From assembly GCA_954871525.1 (NCBI GenBank), contig OX940863.1:20596001-20660000 (forward strand): 64,000 nucleotides of DNA, in the 5' to 3' direction. Below, one piece after another: positions 45,902 to 59,705 of the stretch (its first letter is position 1; every line of letters starts with the position of its first letter). A program made the position numbers and the translations under genes. The notes beneath the pieces are model-generated. The model saw nothing but the letters and a program-made list of their open reading frames with translations. It ran no database searches and was not told the DNA's origin. The stretch is from Parietaria judaica (taxonomy: Eukaryota > Streptophyta > Magnoliopsida > Rosales > Urticaceae).

Positions 45902-46809
45902 CTTTCTCGGAGAGACGTATAATAATGTATAGTACACGTAAGCTTTTTGTAAGCACGTGCGATATGAGCTTTATGGTGATTTCTAACACAAATGTGAGGT
46001 CGAAATGAGAAGGGAAATAAAATGGGGGACCTTTTATATGTTTAGTTATTCTTGTGATAACTTGATGAAATATTGGATATAATTAAATAAATATAATTCA
46101 AGTTAGTTCATTCTTCATTGGAAAAATAAGGTTTTTGTCATCAGCCAAATGGCTCTTGAGGGGACCAATATCACTCCTTCTCCTTCTTGCTTTGGTCCCC
46201 AACGAACATGTCTTCTAATTATTTGTTGTTTATATAAATTATTATTCGTGAATTATTTATTCCCTTTCCAAATGGATTATTTGTATAAAGGAATATTAGC
46301 AGCATATATACTCAAATTCTCATATATTAGAAACATGTAAATACTCGAGTCTTTTTTATTATCGCAAGAGTACCTAACGATTTAGGTTTCTCAATAGTAA
46401 AAAAATTGGGTATTTATACCACTATTCACTATGTTCAAATTGTTGATTATACGTGCGTATTTATATAGGTGAAAAAAATGTCCATGCAAGTAACTATTTT
46501 GGCTCTTAGCTTGATTGAAATATTTTCAAGAAATCTTTATATACACGATACAAAACATTCGTTCACTTCATATGATCAACCATCACGTGACTTTATTCTC
46601 TTTGAATTTATTCAATTCACATATATTCTGTCATTTATTAATTTTTCACGAATGCTAAGCTAAGAAAATGTGTCACAAGACAGTAATGATTATGTATTCA
46701 TATAACTTTGAAACTCTATTGGCCCTATGATTGGCTTCAGGCTTTAAAGCCATAAATAAGATGGGCCAGTTCAGAGCCCATAACAGCCTATTTGAAGACA
46801 TAAAAAAAA
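44886..46809. other. Intergenic DNA upstream of the mutase-like gene
   Basis: A TATA-like ATATATTATCC (minus strand, about 44957-44967) could serve the mutase-like gene. A TA run occupies 45864-45899. A short duplicated GTGAA-CGGC-GTTTTGAATA segment (45557 and 45610) is seen. No gene. Confidence 0.5.
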
Positions 46810-48004
46810 GGGTTAATTGCGGCGAAAAGACCCAAACTTTGGTCAAATGCTTTACTGTGTATACAACCTCCGTAAATGGCGGCAAAAGTACCAAAACTTG
46901 GCATTTAGGAGTTGACCGAGGAAATTTGTCCATGTGGCACCATGTGGCTATTAGCCTTTGCCACATGGCACTTGGCCACCACGTGGCATGCCACGTAATT
47001 ATTACTTTTTAAATAATTTTTATAAAAAAAATATTTTTATTTTTTTAAAAAAATATTTTTGTTTTAAAAAAAAAATTTTTTATTTTCTAAAAAAATATTT
47101 TTATTTTTATTTTTAGTAAAATTTGTTTTCCAATAATAACAAATAATGAATATTTAAATATAAATATTCATTATTTGTTATAATTATTTATTTTTAAAAA
47201 AGTGGGTAGAATGAAATAAAAATCACCGTTCATGATTCACTTGAACTCCGTTTACGATCCGGTTCACGCGTCGAATAAAATTGTTTAATATGTTTAATAA
47301 TAATAACCAATAAACACATACATATTGTTTTAAAAGTCAAGACATAATTAAATACACACCACTTATTCAAAAAAAAAAATAGTAGTCATATTTATATTTA
47401 ACAAAAAATTGTTTTTATTTGTTTGCATAATATATTTTTTTTGTGTTTGCATTTTATAATAATAATTGTTTAATATGTTTTTTTTATATATTTTTTTAAA
47501 AATTGTCATTTAATAATCATATGATTATTATTGGTTATTATTATCAAACATATTAAGCAATTTCGTTCTACCCGTGAACCGGATCGGAGGCGGAGCTTGA
47601 GTGAACCATGAACGGTGTTTTTTTTTCTTTATTTATTTCGTTTGACCCACTTTAATAAAATGAATAATTATATTTAATAATAATAACCAATAATGAATAT
47701 TAAATATTTGTTATTGGTTATTATTGAAAAATAATTTAATTTAAAAAATTAAAAAGTTTTTTAAAAAATAAAAATATTTTTTATAAAAATTATTTAAAAA
47801 GTAATAATTACGTGGAATGCCACGTGGCGGTGGCGCCCAAGTGCCATGTGGCATGCCACATGGCAAAGGCTAATAGCCACATGGACAAATTTCCTCAATC
47901 AACTCCCAAATGCCGAGTTTGGATACTTTTGCCGCCATTTACAGAGGTTGGGTACACGGGAGAGAATTTGACCAAAGTTTGGGTATTTTTGCCGTAATTA
48001 ACCC
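46810..48004. mobile_element. Long-inverted-repeat Mutator-like MITE (member 4)
   Basis: The left end GGGTTAATTGCGGCGAAAAG is mirrored by the right end (reverse complement GGGTTAATTACGGCAAAAAT), and pairing continues through ACCCAAACTTTGGTCAAAT. Inner blocks (ACATGGACAAATTTCCTC, GCCACATGGCA, GTGAACCGGATCG) are also mirrored, so most of the 1,195 bp can fold back. Flanks are A-rich (TAAAAAAAA and TTAAAAAAT), so a duplication is suggestive only. No transposase. Confidence 0.8.
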
Positions 48005-48944
48005 TTAAAAAATTCATTAACATTGAACCTATCCGGTTACTGCATTTTTTATGCCGCTAACAAAATTTATCAAAATCTCGGAACGAAAGTCGCGATATAT
48101 TTTTACTAAATGCGGTAAAATTAGTAAGAGTATTAGTGTAAGGACAGTGCTTCACTTATACCGGTTTTTTTTTTTTTCATAAATTAAAAACAATTTGTAT
48201 ATATTAGGGATATTATAAGAGATACCACATATAATAAGTTACAAATAAATAGTGATCATATCTTGATAATATCTCTAGGTGGTCCTGAATTTGCTAGGGC
48301 ATTTGTCTTGTTGGCCCTTCAAACATCCATAAATTCAATTATCCAATAGGATTAGACATAATTAATAATTAAGTATGACTTTTAATTATCGGATTAGGTA
48401 TCACTCACTATTGCCCAAACGGTTTGAAAACAATCACTTAGAAGGTACACGTAAATCATGCACACTCTCATGCAATATAATAATGACTACGATTTGATTT
48501 TCAGAATCTCATATAATGTATAGATGATGCAAAATGTCGGGACTTAAAAAGGAAATATCTTCCTAAATTTAATGGGTTGGATTATTTCGGTAAAGTAAAA
48601 AATAAATTTCCAAAAGTTATTTTCTGCTCTTAAGAAAATAGAAAAAAACAAAACAAAAATTCTCAAGAACATGCCATTTTGCCTATGTTAGGTCATCTAG
48701 GTCTAGTGAATAAGAATAACTAACTTCTAATGGGGTACGAAGTACTAAAATTAAAAATTAGCTACTCATTTTAATTAAGGATATATAATATCATACTTTT
48801 CACTATATATATATAATATTTAAGTTTTGATAGTTCTTCGTCTCTTACTTTGTGTCAATTTAATTAAGATTTGGGATCACATTTCAAGAAGCCGACCTCC
48901 ATCTTTAAAATGTAATATTCTGTTCGTTTAATGCATAATATAAA
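48005..48944. other. AT-rich intergenic DNA
   Basis: No feature recognised. Confidence 0.6.
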
Positions 48945-49585
48945 TGTTAAGGTCGGATCCGATCGAACCCAATTAATAAAACAACAGGCGACGCCTGTTA
49001 TCAATTAGTGAGGCGACGGCACGTAAAGGATTCGAAGAAGGCTCAAGCCAAATAAGTGAAAGGACGGCATGAAGAATCGAGGGCGACGGCCGGCCACAGG
49101 GTCGAAAAGAAAAGTACCCAGGCCTCGCGGGAAGGGAGGAATGTCAAGAATTAGCGGGAGGCGTCGACGACAGAGCATGCGGCGCCGACTGATAACCGAC
49201 GTGACGCGCATTTAATGAACCCCATACTTGCCTCACCTACCCAGCATGGTTGACAACCTCTGATTGTGCAAAGTACGGGTCAGCCATGCTTCCACAAATC
49301 ATTCCTAGGGAAAGGAACGATGGGACGCGATAAATGGCGGGAATAATGCGTGGTGGAGGGAGCATGAGGGATATAAAAGGAAAGATAAGCCTCAATTGTA
49401 AAGGATCCTTGAAAAAAAAAAAAAAAAAAGAACTCCATGTACTCACAACATGATCAATATACAAGCATTTTCCCATCATCATTTCCTTTGAGTGTTCTTA
49501 GCTAATAAACGAGAGAAACGAACATTTCCTCTAAAAACAAGGATTAAATCTTGTGATTGTTGAGAGTCCAAAACGCCCTCACCCA
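48945..49585 (+). repeat. Probable solo LTR
   Basis: Starts TGTTAAGGTCGG and ends CTCACCCA, flanked by TAAA on both sides (ATAAA if one terminal base is shared). It is GC-richer than its surroundings, has a promoter-like GGATATAAAAGG (about 49368-49379) and AAT/poly-A sequence downstream, and no coding frame. No second copy exists in the window, so the call rests on these features alone. Confidence 0.5.
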
Positions 49586-49589
49586 TAAA

Positions 49590-49913
49590 CTTATCTTATA
49601 AGTGAGCTTGCTACCTTTAAAAATTAAGTATATATATTTCCGTAGTCCATTGACAAAGTAAAAATAAATTAGGTTAATTCCATAGTGTTCTTTTTATCGT
49701 GTATGGGTTTATTATATTTTTTTTATCATATAATATTTTCCTTATATTTTTATAATATATATATATATACAATATTTAAACTGAGTAAATTTTATTATAT
49801 ATATAGTCAAAACTCAAAAGTCAAAACTACATATTTGAGCAAATTATATTATATATATATATATATCTATAATAAGTTGACAGCAGAGAAAATCGTTGAA
49901 CTCGAACATTTGA

Positions 49914-49956
<43 letters not shown>

Positions 49957-50549
49957 ACATATATAGTCTTAAGTTAACGAGATTTCAACTTAACCAGGAA
50001 ATAGTAACAAATAAAATTGCTAATTAGGAAGAAGGTCAAAATACATAAACAAAAAAGGCAATTTAACAAATTGAAATCCGTAATGGAGACGCTAATTTGA
50101 TTACATTCACAGAATTTAAACAAATTAACAAAAAGAAAGGCTAATACAGCAAGAGAAACCTACATTTTTACTAGAGAATCTTTGAAAGAATTAGTTGATT
50201 GAGTGTGGATTAATCATTAATACCAATATCACCCTTATATGCCATTGGTATGTATTAATAATACGCATTCTTGAGTGTGAAGTCTAACTTAGCGGAATCG
50301 CTACGAAGAAACGATGCAAAGTAATCAAGTTGAACAACTTAACCAACATCGACTGAGGGAGGGGATGCCGGGAGGGTATTTCAGGTATATCACATATTTT
50401 TTTGTGTAGTCTTGATTTTCTAGTAGAAAGGTCGTGACCAACTTTTTCAAGTGCAGTAAATAGGTGTTAGTTCTGGCATCTGGCATGAGAATAGGAAGAC
50501 AATAAAGTCTTTGATCTTCTCGGTGGCAAAGAAGTCATCTAGTAACAAC
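49590..50549. other. AT-rich intergenic DNA
   Basis: TA microsatellites at 49848-49866 and 49915-49952. No gene seen. Confidence 0.55.
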
Positions 50550-51370
50550 CTTATGCATTTCTTCACTAAAAGAATAATATTAAGCCTGGAGATATATGTT
50601 GGATAATTATTGGAGATCGAAGACGTCCGGGCTTGAATCACGCATGAAACACGCTTTCCTTATAGTATTTCGAGCACCTCCGAGAACGTCTAGAGGTCTA
50701 CAATGCAAGAATACCGCAGGATACGACAAGCCTTAAATCGTACTGCACAAGACGTTTGTAAAGCACGAAATAGGCAAGAACAGTTTCTGAAAATTGTTGA
50801 GAGAGATTTTGGTATTCTGTATCTCGAGTTCTATATCGTATAAATGTTGTATATTGAAACTCGAAATATGGAGAGTGTTTTATAGGCAAAAGTAACTGTC
50901 ATTTCTAAAGGTAGCGACCCTTTTGAAAAGACAGTAACCGACGAAAACTGTCGTTACCTCTACCGCTATGCGAAAGTCGTTACCGCTAGCCATTACCGCT
51001 AACCAAGTAATTGTTACCGCTAGGTGAGAATCGCCGCGAGAGAGCCCGAGGACCCGAGCCTAAGCCTCTCGCCACGATGCGACGTGCCTCAAGTGCGCCT
51101 ACAAGTCACCGGTGGCAACACCGGCGGGGTTGACGTTGCGAGAGAGCAAAGTTGCATGATCTCGCCACCTCACCTCCGCATCACACTGCACATGATATAT
51201 CACTAGCTCAACCTCATGTTGAGCTTGCCATGAATACCACTCTATTTAAACACAATCAACTCTTTGTGTTTAATCAATGTGGGACTCTTCTCATTCCCAC
51301 ACTCTTTAACAACTAAGTCTTTATTAGAACATTATTGGACATGCATTTATTGATGCATTTATTCCAACTA
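50550..51370 (-). repeat. Unclassified repeat, LTR-like
   Basis: GC-richer block with repeated GTTACCGCTA motifs (50957-51022) and a palindromic TGTGGGACTCTTCTCATTCCCACA segment near 51270-51293 of the kind common in plant LTRs. Ends and target duplication not resolved. Confidence 0.3.
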
Positions 51371-54049
51371 CCCGATACGAAGTGCCCGTAGCACAAAGCT
51401 GAGAGAGCGTACGTAAATTAGGAGAATGAATTATAATAGTAAAACTCATATCAGTCATAATGAAGACGAATTTGCAAGCTGAACTTAGACTCACGTGAAC
51501 CACTATAAAATATTGTCATCTTTTTTCTTCTTCTTCGTATCCCTTAATTAAGGGATTACGGGCGCTTAATCCTAACATGAATATATATGTATATAAATTA
51601 ATCGAGGATACACGATAACATTGGCATATATATTGCACTTAATCTTTTCCCTCTCGAAAATGCCAAAGATGGAAGACATTTTTAGTCAAGCAATCACATA
51701 GAAAAGTATAAATAAAAATATCGTAGTGTTTAAGCTATAATAATGTCCTTACAAAAATGTTGCTTTCGATAGGCTTGTCATGTATAGAAAAAAGATTTTC
51801 TAATAAAAACAAAAGATAGACCGTCTACCTATTAAGAAAAGTTCTTGTGATTGTCAAAGAAATTGGAAATATTAAGATGCTTCAATGTTTCATTAACTTA
51901 ATTATTATAAATGGTATATTTCTATAAATTATATATTGAACACTAGAAGAACCAAATAAAATATTTTTCAAAAACCTAACTATGGTAGTTTCCTATTACT
52001 TCTTTGAAAACTCGATTTATTTTGTTCACATCTTTATTTTGATATGTTACTCAATTTTAACATTAACGCAAATATACAAGACATAAATTATTGAGCATGC
52101 AAATTTTACTACTTCAAGTATTTATTTGTCGCAAGTAAAAGCTTCACTATATATATTTTTACCATTTTATCCTTATAATTTAATGGATAAAGCTAGATTT
52201 GATGAGTTAATTAAATGTTAGTGTAAAAACGTATTTTCGCGTTGCACATATAATATGACGTTATGATCGTGAACGATAGGAGATGATTAGAGACAGTAAA
52301 TCATATGGACCCAAAGCATACAAAGGAAACACCGCCTTGTTGTCACACCAACAACTTTGACATCCAGCACGTGAACTCTTGATGAAAGGCAAGATCCCCT
52401 TGCACACAATCGGTTACGAACGTCACGTCCTTCTTCACTTCATTCGTGAATTGATGATTGACTTCTCCTAAGGTTTATGGGTATTTCTCTGTAAGTGCTA
52501 TCGAAATGACCTCAATAGCGGGGACATAAAAGGAGCTAGCCTTGAAAAGCTTTCCATCTTAATGATGCAAATCAGTTCCATAATTCTCTCTACTGATCAG
52601 CAATAATGCACAATAATTTTCATTAACATCAGCGCAATATTCGTCATTCAAAGCAGAAAGAGGTTGACTCAATCACTCCTTGATTGAGGATGACTTTCTG
52701 AAATATCTTCAAACTGTCATGACATCAGCATGTCAAAACTTACCATAAATAGGTCAATCATAAACATGATAAAATAATAATCATTAATCGAAAATCATGT
52801 TTCAACACTTAAGAACTAATTAGATAGTCGTTTTATTATTTCGTAGTTTATTAATTTCTAGGAAATTTATAAATATACATGTTAAACGGAACATGCATGT
52901 TACAAAACTAAGCACTAAGTTAAGAAGACATTGAATGATCATTTCAATCTTTGAAGTAGAACTACAAAAATAAAGCTAATAAACCCTTTTAACATTTTTT
53001 AACTATTAAAAATATATATATAGCCTCTCATATTTTATCCCCTAAGTTCATATATCACGTATAAATCCCTTTGTAACTAGAAGTTTAGTAGAATTTAATT
53101 TAATCAATAGTTAGATTAATATTAAAATTTGGATAAAATTATAATAATCTCTTTAGAACTTTTGCATCAATAAATTTCAATTTGACTATTTATTTGTGAA
53201 TGTCATTTATATATCAAGGATGAAATTTCTACACAAATGACGATAATTCTTCTCTTCATTAGTGCCAATAATATCCTATTACTCATTTTCTCTCATACCA
53301 AATTAACCAACTGCGTAATGTACGTATAATATTTATGAGTCATGAAAAATTTCTACGTTGCTTTATACATACAATATACAATAATGAACAATCATTTTAA
53401 AGTACAATTTATGACAACGAATTAAGTTAGGAAAGTTTTATTAAATGAAAGACTTTATGCCACTATTTTAATTTTAATAAAACTATTTTGAAAGATATAC
53501 CAAAATTGGTTAACTACATTCAAATTTATTAAAAAAGTTTATAAAAAAAAATTTATATGTGTAAACTAGTGGACATTGGCATGATCAAGAAATTAGACTG
53601 ATCCAAATGATTTTTAGAAGATTATTAATTTAATTTTGAACCAATTAGTTTATATTTAATTGACTATCATATTTCGTAAATCATAATAATGGTCCAAAAG
53701 CTAGATGTCTACAAATAAGTTGGTAGCTTGATTTCTTGTTACATTAATACTAAGCCTATCTTATATTATTCTTTATTTTGCTTCTTCCCTCTGTCGGCGT
53801 GACACGTGTGATCGATTTTATATATACACACGTACATATGTAAATTAATAATGTGTATTATAAAGTGCAAAGAAATTAGTAATTTGGTGAAACATTTTAT
53901 CACATTAAAATCTCACCACTTATTGAAACCAAAGATTAAAAGATATACGCATTTAGTGAAATAAGTTAACTTTTCTTTTTTAAATTTTAATCGGTTAATT
54001 TTCACTCTCTCATATTCTCTCTTTTTCAATAGAAACTCTCTTGGAATAA
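51371..54049. other. AT-rich intergenic DNA
   Basis: No gene, RNA or transposon ends recognised. The GC-richer part around 52330-52500 is unexplained. Confidence 0.5.
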
Positions 54050-54059
54050 TTACAAAAAA

Positions 54060-56443
54060 AGGAAAATAGCGGCGAAAGTCCCTAACTCTGCATATTTGTT
54101 ACAGTCAAGGAATCGAAAATCGCGATTTTCGAACGATTATCGAGCGATTATCGCTGAAATTGGGCATCTCGGTAACTTATCTCCTCTTATCGTTGTCGCT
54201 TTATACTTATCGCGATTTTTCGATGCGAAAAGCAAGTCACTTTTAGAGCTAAGTTTTCAAGTGTATTTTTTCGAAAAGCTTGTTACTTTTCGGTCAAAAA
54301 CGATAAGTCAACCCCAGTTTAGTTTTTCTTTTTTGCGGCAAGAGTTCCAATTTCTTTTAATTTTGGAATTTAAAGGTATTTTTAGGGTTTTTTTTAGTGG
54401 ATCTTGAGTGTTTTGAAGTTTAAATGTTGTATATGTATGAATCATGTCAAATTTTCACAATTTTATTCTATATTTAATAGAGTGACATAGAAAGCTATTA
54501 GGTTGAATGAAAGTTCAAGTTTAAGTTTCATGATACTTTGATTGTACATTTTAGGTTTTGAATCAAATGTTATAGTTGAATTTGATTTTTTAAGGTTTAT
54601 TAAGAAATATGGATGAATTATAATAGTTTGTGTGATTTTTTTATTTTATTTTTTTGCAGATTTGGGGTGATTTTAGTGTTTGTTAGAATTGTTTATATAA
54701 CTGCGGTAAAAATATTTATTTTTTGGAAATTAATGAACTGGAGCTATATTTTTAATATTTTTGATGTAATTTCATTGTTTTACAATGTATATAATTAGGA
54801 AACTGTGAGTTTGACATAATTTTTTTTGCAATTTGATGTTTTCCCAAATTGTCCAATTATTGCGGCAAAAGTACATATGTTTCAGAAATTGGTTAATTGA
54901 GCTAGTTAATCGACTTTTTTAGTGTAATTTCATTTTACAATATTGTATATAATTCATAAATTGTGTGGTTGACATAATTTGTTTTGTAATTTGACATTTT
55001 CCAACTATTGAGGCAAAAATACATATTTTTAGGAAATTGGTTAAATTGAGCTAGTTCTTCAAAAAAAAAAAATTATACAACTTCAAGTGGGCATATTTTA
55101 TATAATTAACAATTGGTGATTTTAAAATATTTTATTTTAGTAAAATATCACTTTGACTCTTTCTAAAATTTATCAAATAAGCATATTTTATCTAATAGTA
55201 AATAACTAAAGAGAGCATTTTGACTAACAAGTTACAACTTATAATTTGTAAATAATAATTGTTATTATAATTTATTTATTTTATAGGTTTTCCATCGATA
55301 AATCCATCGATAACCGATTAATCCATTGATAAGTTCGATAAGTTTCGATAACGGCAAGCGATAATTTTTATAGGTTTTTCATCGATAAATCCATCGGTAA
55401 ACGATTACTCCGTCGATAACGGCAAACGATTTTTTGGCAAAAACGGCATTTTGAACCTTGGTTGCATTTAAGTCCCTACACTCAAATTTTGATGGTAAAA
55501 GTCCTTACCGTTAGAATTCTTTTGCAAATCAGTCCTCCTGCCGTTATCATAAGGTTAAGTGCCACGTTGGCTGCATACGTGTCATCCATGTCACCAAATG
55601 GGTCCACCTTGGGTACATCTTTCATGTGCTTCCTTATATACGCACAATTAATTTAAATAAATTATATATAAAAGGATACTCACGATAAAATTACTGAAAG
55701 AATACTAAAAAATTAAGGCAAACATACCAAAAATAAAAATATTAAAAAAAACTCTAAACTGTTAAATCCACGTGTCGCGTTGAAATTAAGCCACATTTTT
55801 TTTTGTAAAACCCACCATTTTGAAAATTCTTGTCGTTTTCTTATTTCTTTGTCATCTAATAATGTCGTTTATATATATATATACATTATTTCTTGAATTT
55901 ATGTTACTACGTTAATTATTAGATCCAATAAACGACATTATTAGATTGCAATACAAGCGTTAAGCATAGTTTTTGAAGAAAGAAAATGAAAAAAAAAATA
56001 TAAATGACATTATTTGACTGCAAAGAAATAAGGAAACGATAAATTTTTTAATATCCTCTAAAAATGTGACTTAATTTCACCGCGACACGTGAAATTAATG
56101 GTTTAAAGGTTTTTTTAGTATTTTTTTTATTTTTCGTACTTTTTTCTTAATTTTTTTAGTACTTTTTTTAGTAATTTTACCGCGAATATACTTTTTAAAT
56201 ATAATTGATTTAATTTAATTATGTGTATATAATGAAGCACATGCAAGGTGTACCCAAGGTGGACCTATTTGGTGACATGGATGACACGTATGCAGCCAAC
56301 GTGGCACTTAACCTTATGATAACGGCAGGAGGACTGATTTGCAAAAGAATTCTAACGGTAGGGACTTTTACCATCAAAATTTGAGTATAGGGACTTAACT
56401 GCAACAAATATGCAGAGTTAGGGACTTTCGCCGCTATTTTCCC
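54060..56443. mobile_element. Mutator-like inverted-repeat MITE (member 5), split by a hAT-like insert
   Basis: The left end AGGAAAATAGCGGCGAAAGT and the reverse complement of the right end (GGGAAAATAGCGGCGAAAGT) start arms of over 200 bp. The arm 55461-55650 (TTAAGTCCCTACACTCAAAT...) is mirrored at 56225-56405. The element is flanked by TTACAAAAAA (54050-54059 and 56444-56453), a 9-10 bp duplication. A hAT-like element (54106-55460) sits in the left arm. No transposase. Confidence 0.85.
54106..55460. mobile_element. hAT-like insert inside member 5
   Basis: Begins CAAGGAATCGAAAATCG and ends, in reverse complement, CAAGGTTCAAAATGCCG. It is flanked by imperfect 8-bp repeats GTTACAGT (54098-54105) and GTTGCATT (55461-55468). 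Its position is confirmed because the uninterrupted right arm of the host (GTTGCAGTTAAGTCC in reverse complement) shows the empty-site sequence. 1,355 bp, no transposase frame. Confidence 0.7.
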
Positions 56444-56514
56444 TTACAAAAAATAATAATTACATTTTTGTCTCTCTATATCTATTTCCATGTCCTTTGA
56501 CCAAGAGTAACGGG

Positions 56515-56517
<3 letters not shown>

Positions 56518-56565
<48 letters not shown>
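56518..56565. repeat. (TTA)n microsatellite
   Basis: About 48 bases of ATT repeats. Confidence 0.95.
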
Positions 56566-56567
<2 letters not shown>

Positions 56568-56903
56568 TTGCAAAAAAAGAAAGGTAAAAAAATTGTAAAC
56601 TTTAGATCTTAGAATGTAATGGTCCCGAATGAAAATACGACAATGAACTATCTCAAAGTGGCAAAGTCTACTCAAGGCCACAAAATTATTTGATCACATT
56701 TTTTTCACCAAAATAAAAATTATATATATTGACACACTAACGTATGAGGCTTGAAACCATCGTGACCCCAAGTTTTAATTGTCTTCATGATTGTGTTTGT
56801 ATATAGATAGGCCGTATAGCTTGCCATAGGCTTATATATTCTCTAGTAATAATTATATGTAGTCTTGTGTATATGGTATGTGATATATGAATTAATTAAG
56901 AGG

Positions 56904-56905
<2 letters not shown>

Positions 56906-56949
<44 letters not shown>

Positions 56950-56989
56950 AAAGAAGAAGAAGAAGAAGAAGAAGAAGAAGAAGAAGAAG

Positions 56990-57019
<30 letters not shown>
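56906..57019. repeat. Compound (TA)n-(AAG)n microsatellite
   Basis: TA run 56906-56946 followed by AAG run 56950-57019, in the same phase over their whole length. Confidence 0.95.
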
Positions 57020-57022
<3 letters not shown>

Positions 57023-59705
57023 TAATGAGGAAAGACTTGTTATGAATCTTGTGATGTATAGGGCAACAAGGAAAAGAAAGACAAAGACGAAGACCAAAAC
57101 TCATCACTAACTTTTCCATTTTGTCGTTGGTCCACAACTACTAAGTTATGTGGAGGAAAATTCATTTCAATGAAAGGAATTAAATTAAGATTTTTGAGCC
57201 AGTCTAGTCTACAAGAAAACATTCAATAGAAACTTCAAAATGTTATATTATATATACATATATGGACAGATATTTTTCTTTTTCATACATTGACTCTTTT
57301 ATATCTTTAATATGAAATTTTATTTTGCAAAATAATTATATTATATATCTGATCTTTTTTACTTTTGTACTTATGTAGTTCTTTCGACAAATTACTGTTA
57401 ATTTTGAACATTAATTATACTTTTCACATTTTACTTTTAGGAGTCACATTAGAACGACATAAAAGGATAAATATGTAAAATTATGGGCTATGCACATATG
57501 GGGTAAAAAAAAAATACACAAGTTTTTTTTGTGGAAAATTACACCCACTTAACGGTTTTTTTGTTGTTGAAAATCGTAACTATTTAATGGTCAACTATAT
57601 ATTTATTTCTTCAATCAATCTCTCATATGTAGGAGTGCTAAATAAATAAATAAAAAAATACTTAAGGTGCTGAAAAGGGGTATATATGGACACAATATAA
57701 CAAAGTGAAGAGCCTCGTAAAGAGAAAAAGACAAAGTGAGGGGCGTCAACCAATATAAATTATATAATTATATATATATATGTATATATATATATAAAAT
57801 ATGGGAGTGATATATCCATATTCCATAGTAGTGAAGTAGTTTTTATTTTCTTGTCTAATTTTAATAAGTAAATTAAGAAGATTTCATACGAAAATTACGG
57901 TCACGTAGTACAATATTCGAAACGTAGTTCGTACCGAGTGATATGGATTTTCAACGCCATAATTGTTTGGTCATTTAAAAATAATAATATGTGTTATATA
58001 TGTTAGGGTCGTTGAACCATTATATATTAATTTTAGTATGACATATTAAATACATTAATGTATATTGAAGACGTGTACGTGTGGATTTCATGTGTTGATC
58101 ATCATATTGAACAAGTGATTTTTAGATTCAAACACAAGAATACATACATTATAATAAACACAAAATTTACATATATAAATTTCATTATTTCATTCAGATC
58201 ACTTTTTGGTCCATCAAATTAAATTATTTTATTGTACAATATATATAATTTGTAAATTAAATATTTTAGCCCAATCATTCGATTTCTCACAAATATTTTG
58301 GACCATTACAAGCCTAATAGTATTATATATATAGTGTAATTCCGAATTCGGCAATTTGTTTATATCGTGTGGTTTTCATTAATGAACACTATGCATATAT
58401 AAAAGCGATTAATGAAATGTATGCATTGATTGAACAACTTTTAAGATTTGTCAAAGAGTAGATATAAAACAAGTTCCAAAGAGGAACACTGAGAAAGTAG
58501 GAGAAGATTGTGTATATATACACAATATGAAATCAGTTCTTTCATTTTCGCTGCTATTTTTTAGTCAAAAATTAATTGAGCAACATTTCATATAGTTTCA
58601 CAAACGAAATCAATCTAGACCGTCCGATTTTTTTTATAAAGATCACATTTTAATGGGTTTTTGGTGTCTTAATTAAAACCTATAAAAACCACCATAACAT
58701 ATTTAGGATACAAATTATTGTGAGAATAAATAATATATAAAGGGTTGAATAAGTATAAAGACTCAAAAAAAGTTTAAAATAATAAATAAATAAAAATTAT
58801 AACTAAGGAGCTATAGCTTTCTTTGGGATTGTATTAGGTACTAGGTACGCCTAGGGCGAAAGTTTTTGCGGGTCGTTCTTCTGATTTTCTTGGTGGTAAA
58901 CCGTTTATCAATGGCAAATTGTAAAACCACTACAATAACCGTTATTGTTTTATAGGTTATCATATATTTACGAGAACTGACAATAATAAAGAAAAATCAA
59001 TGAATCTTAAACAAACCTTTTCAAATATTATTGAGGGTTTTACTGATATTTTCAAACGAGAATTTATTGATAATTAGAGAAAACATCTTATATTAAATAG
59101 TAGAAATAAACATTAAATGCAAAGCAAACACACCAAATGCTATATATCATATTAATACATAGTGTTTCATATTATTTTTGTTTTAATAAATTATAGTGTG
59201 TATATATGCTGTATAGATCGATAATATTTTATAAAATGAATTAAAGTGTAATATATGCTTATATAATATAAATCTTATTATTTTGTAAAAATATTTGGTA
59301 AACTTTATGAAAACCCGTGGACAAACAGAAACCCGCTATGACCCGTTGATAGTTTCGTAAAATCGAACCATCGCTTTTTCATTAGTAATGAGTAATCGTT
59401 TAGGAAAAAAAAAACACAACTAATAGAGAATAAATTAAAAGTTTAGGCGAAGAATTTGATGCAAATAAAGATAAAGAATTTAAAATAAAATAGGAATAAA
59501 ATCTACAGCTGACATATGCAGACAAAAGAGCTCATCTTGACTCTAATTTTTGGACTACATAAACATGATTAATAAATAAGATGTATAATTGCACAATAGA
59601 AGATTATTATTTGTCTTTGTGGGGCATATTTTGGGGTGTATTATGCAGCACGCTTGTGGCAATTAAAAAGAGCCACAATTTGCCAAAAATATGTAACCAT
59701 AAAAT

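Larger units (their letters stand above)
56454..59705. other. AT-rich intergenic DNA with microsatellites
   Basis: Contains the microsatellites listed separately, and otherwise AT-rich spacer with no recognisable gene. Confidence 0.6.

Noticed and set aside
50447..50641. Minus-strand frame MIQARTSSISNNYP considered as an exon
   Set aside because: No family match I can name and no splice context; left as part of an unclassified repeat region.
56843..57137. Open frames of poly-Leu, poly-Ser, poly-Arg around 56950-57019
   Set aside because: Produced by the (AAG)n and (TA)n repeats.
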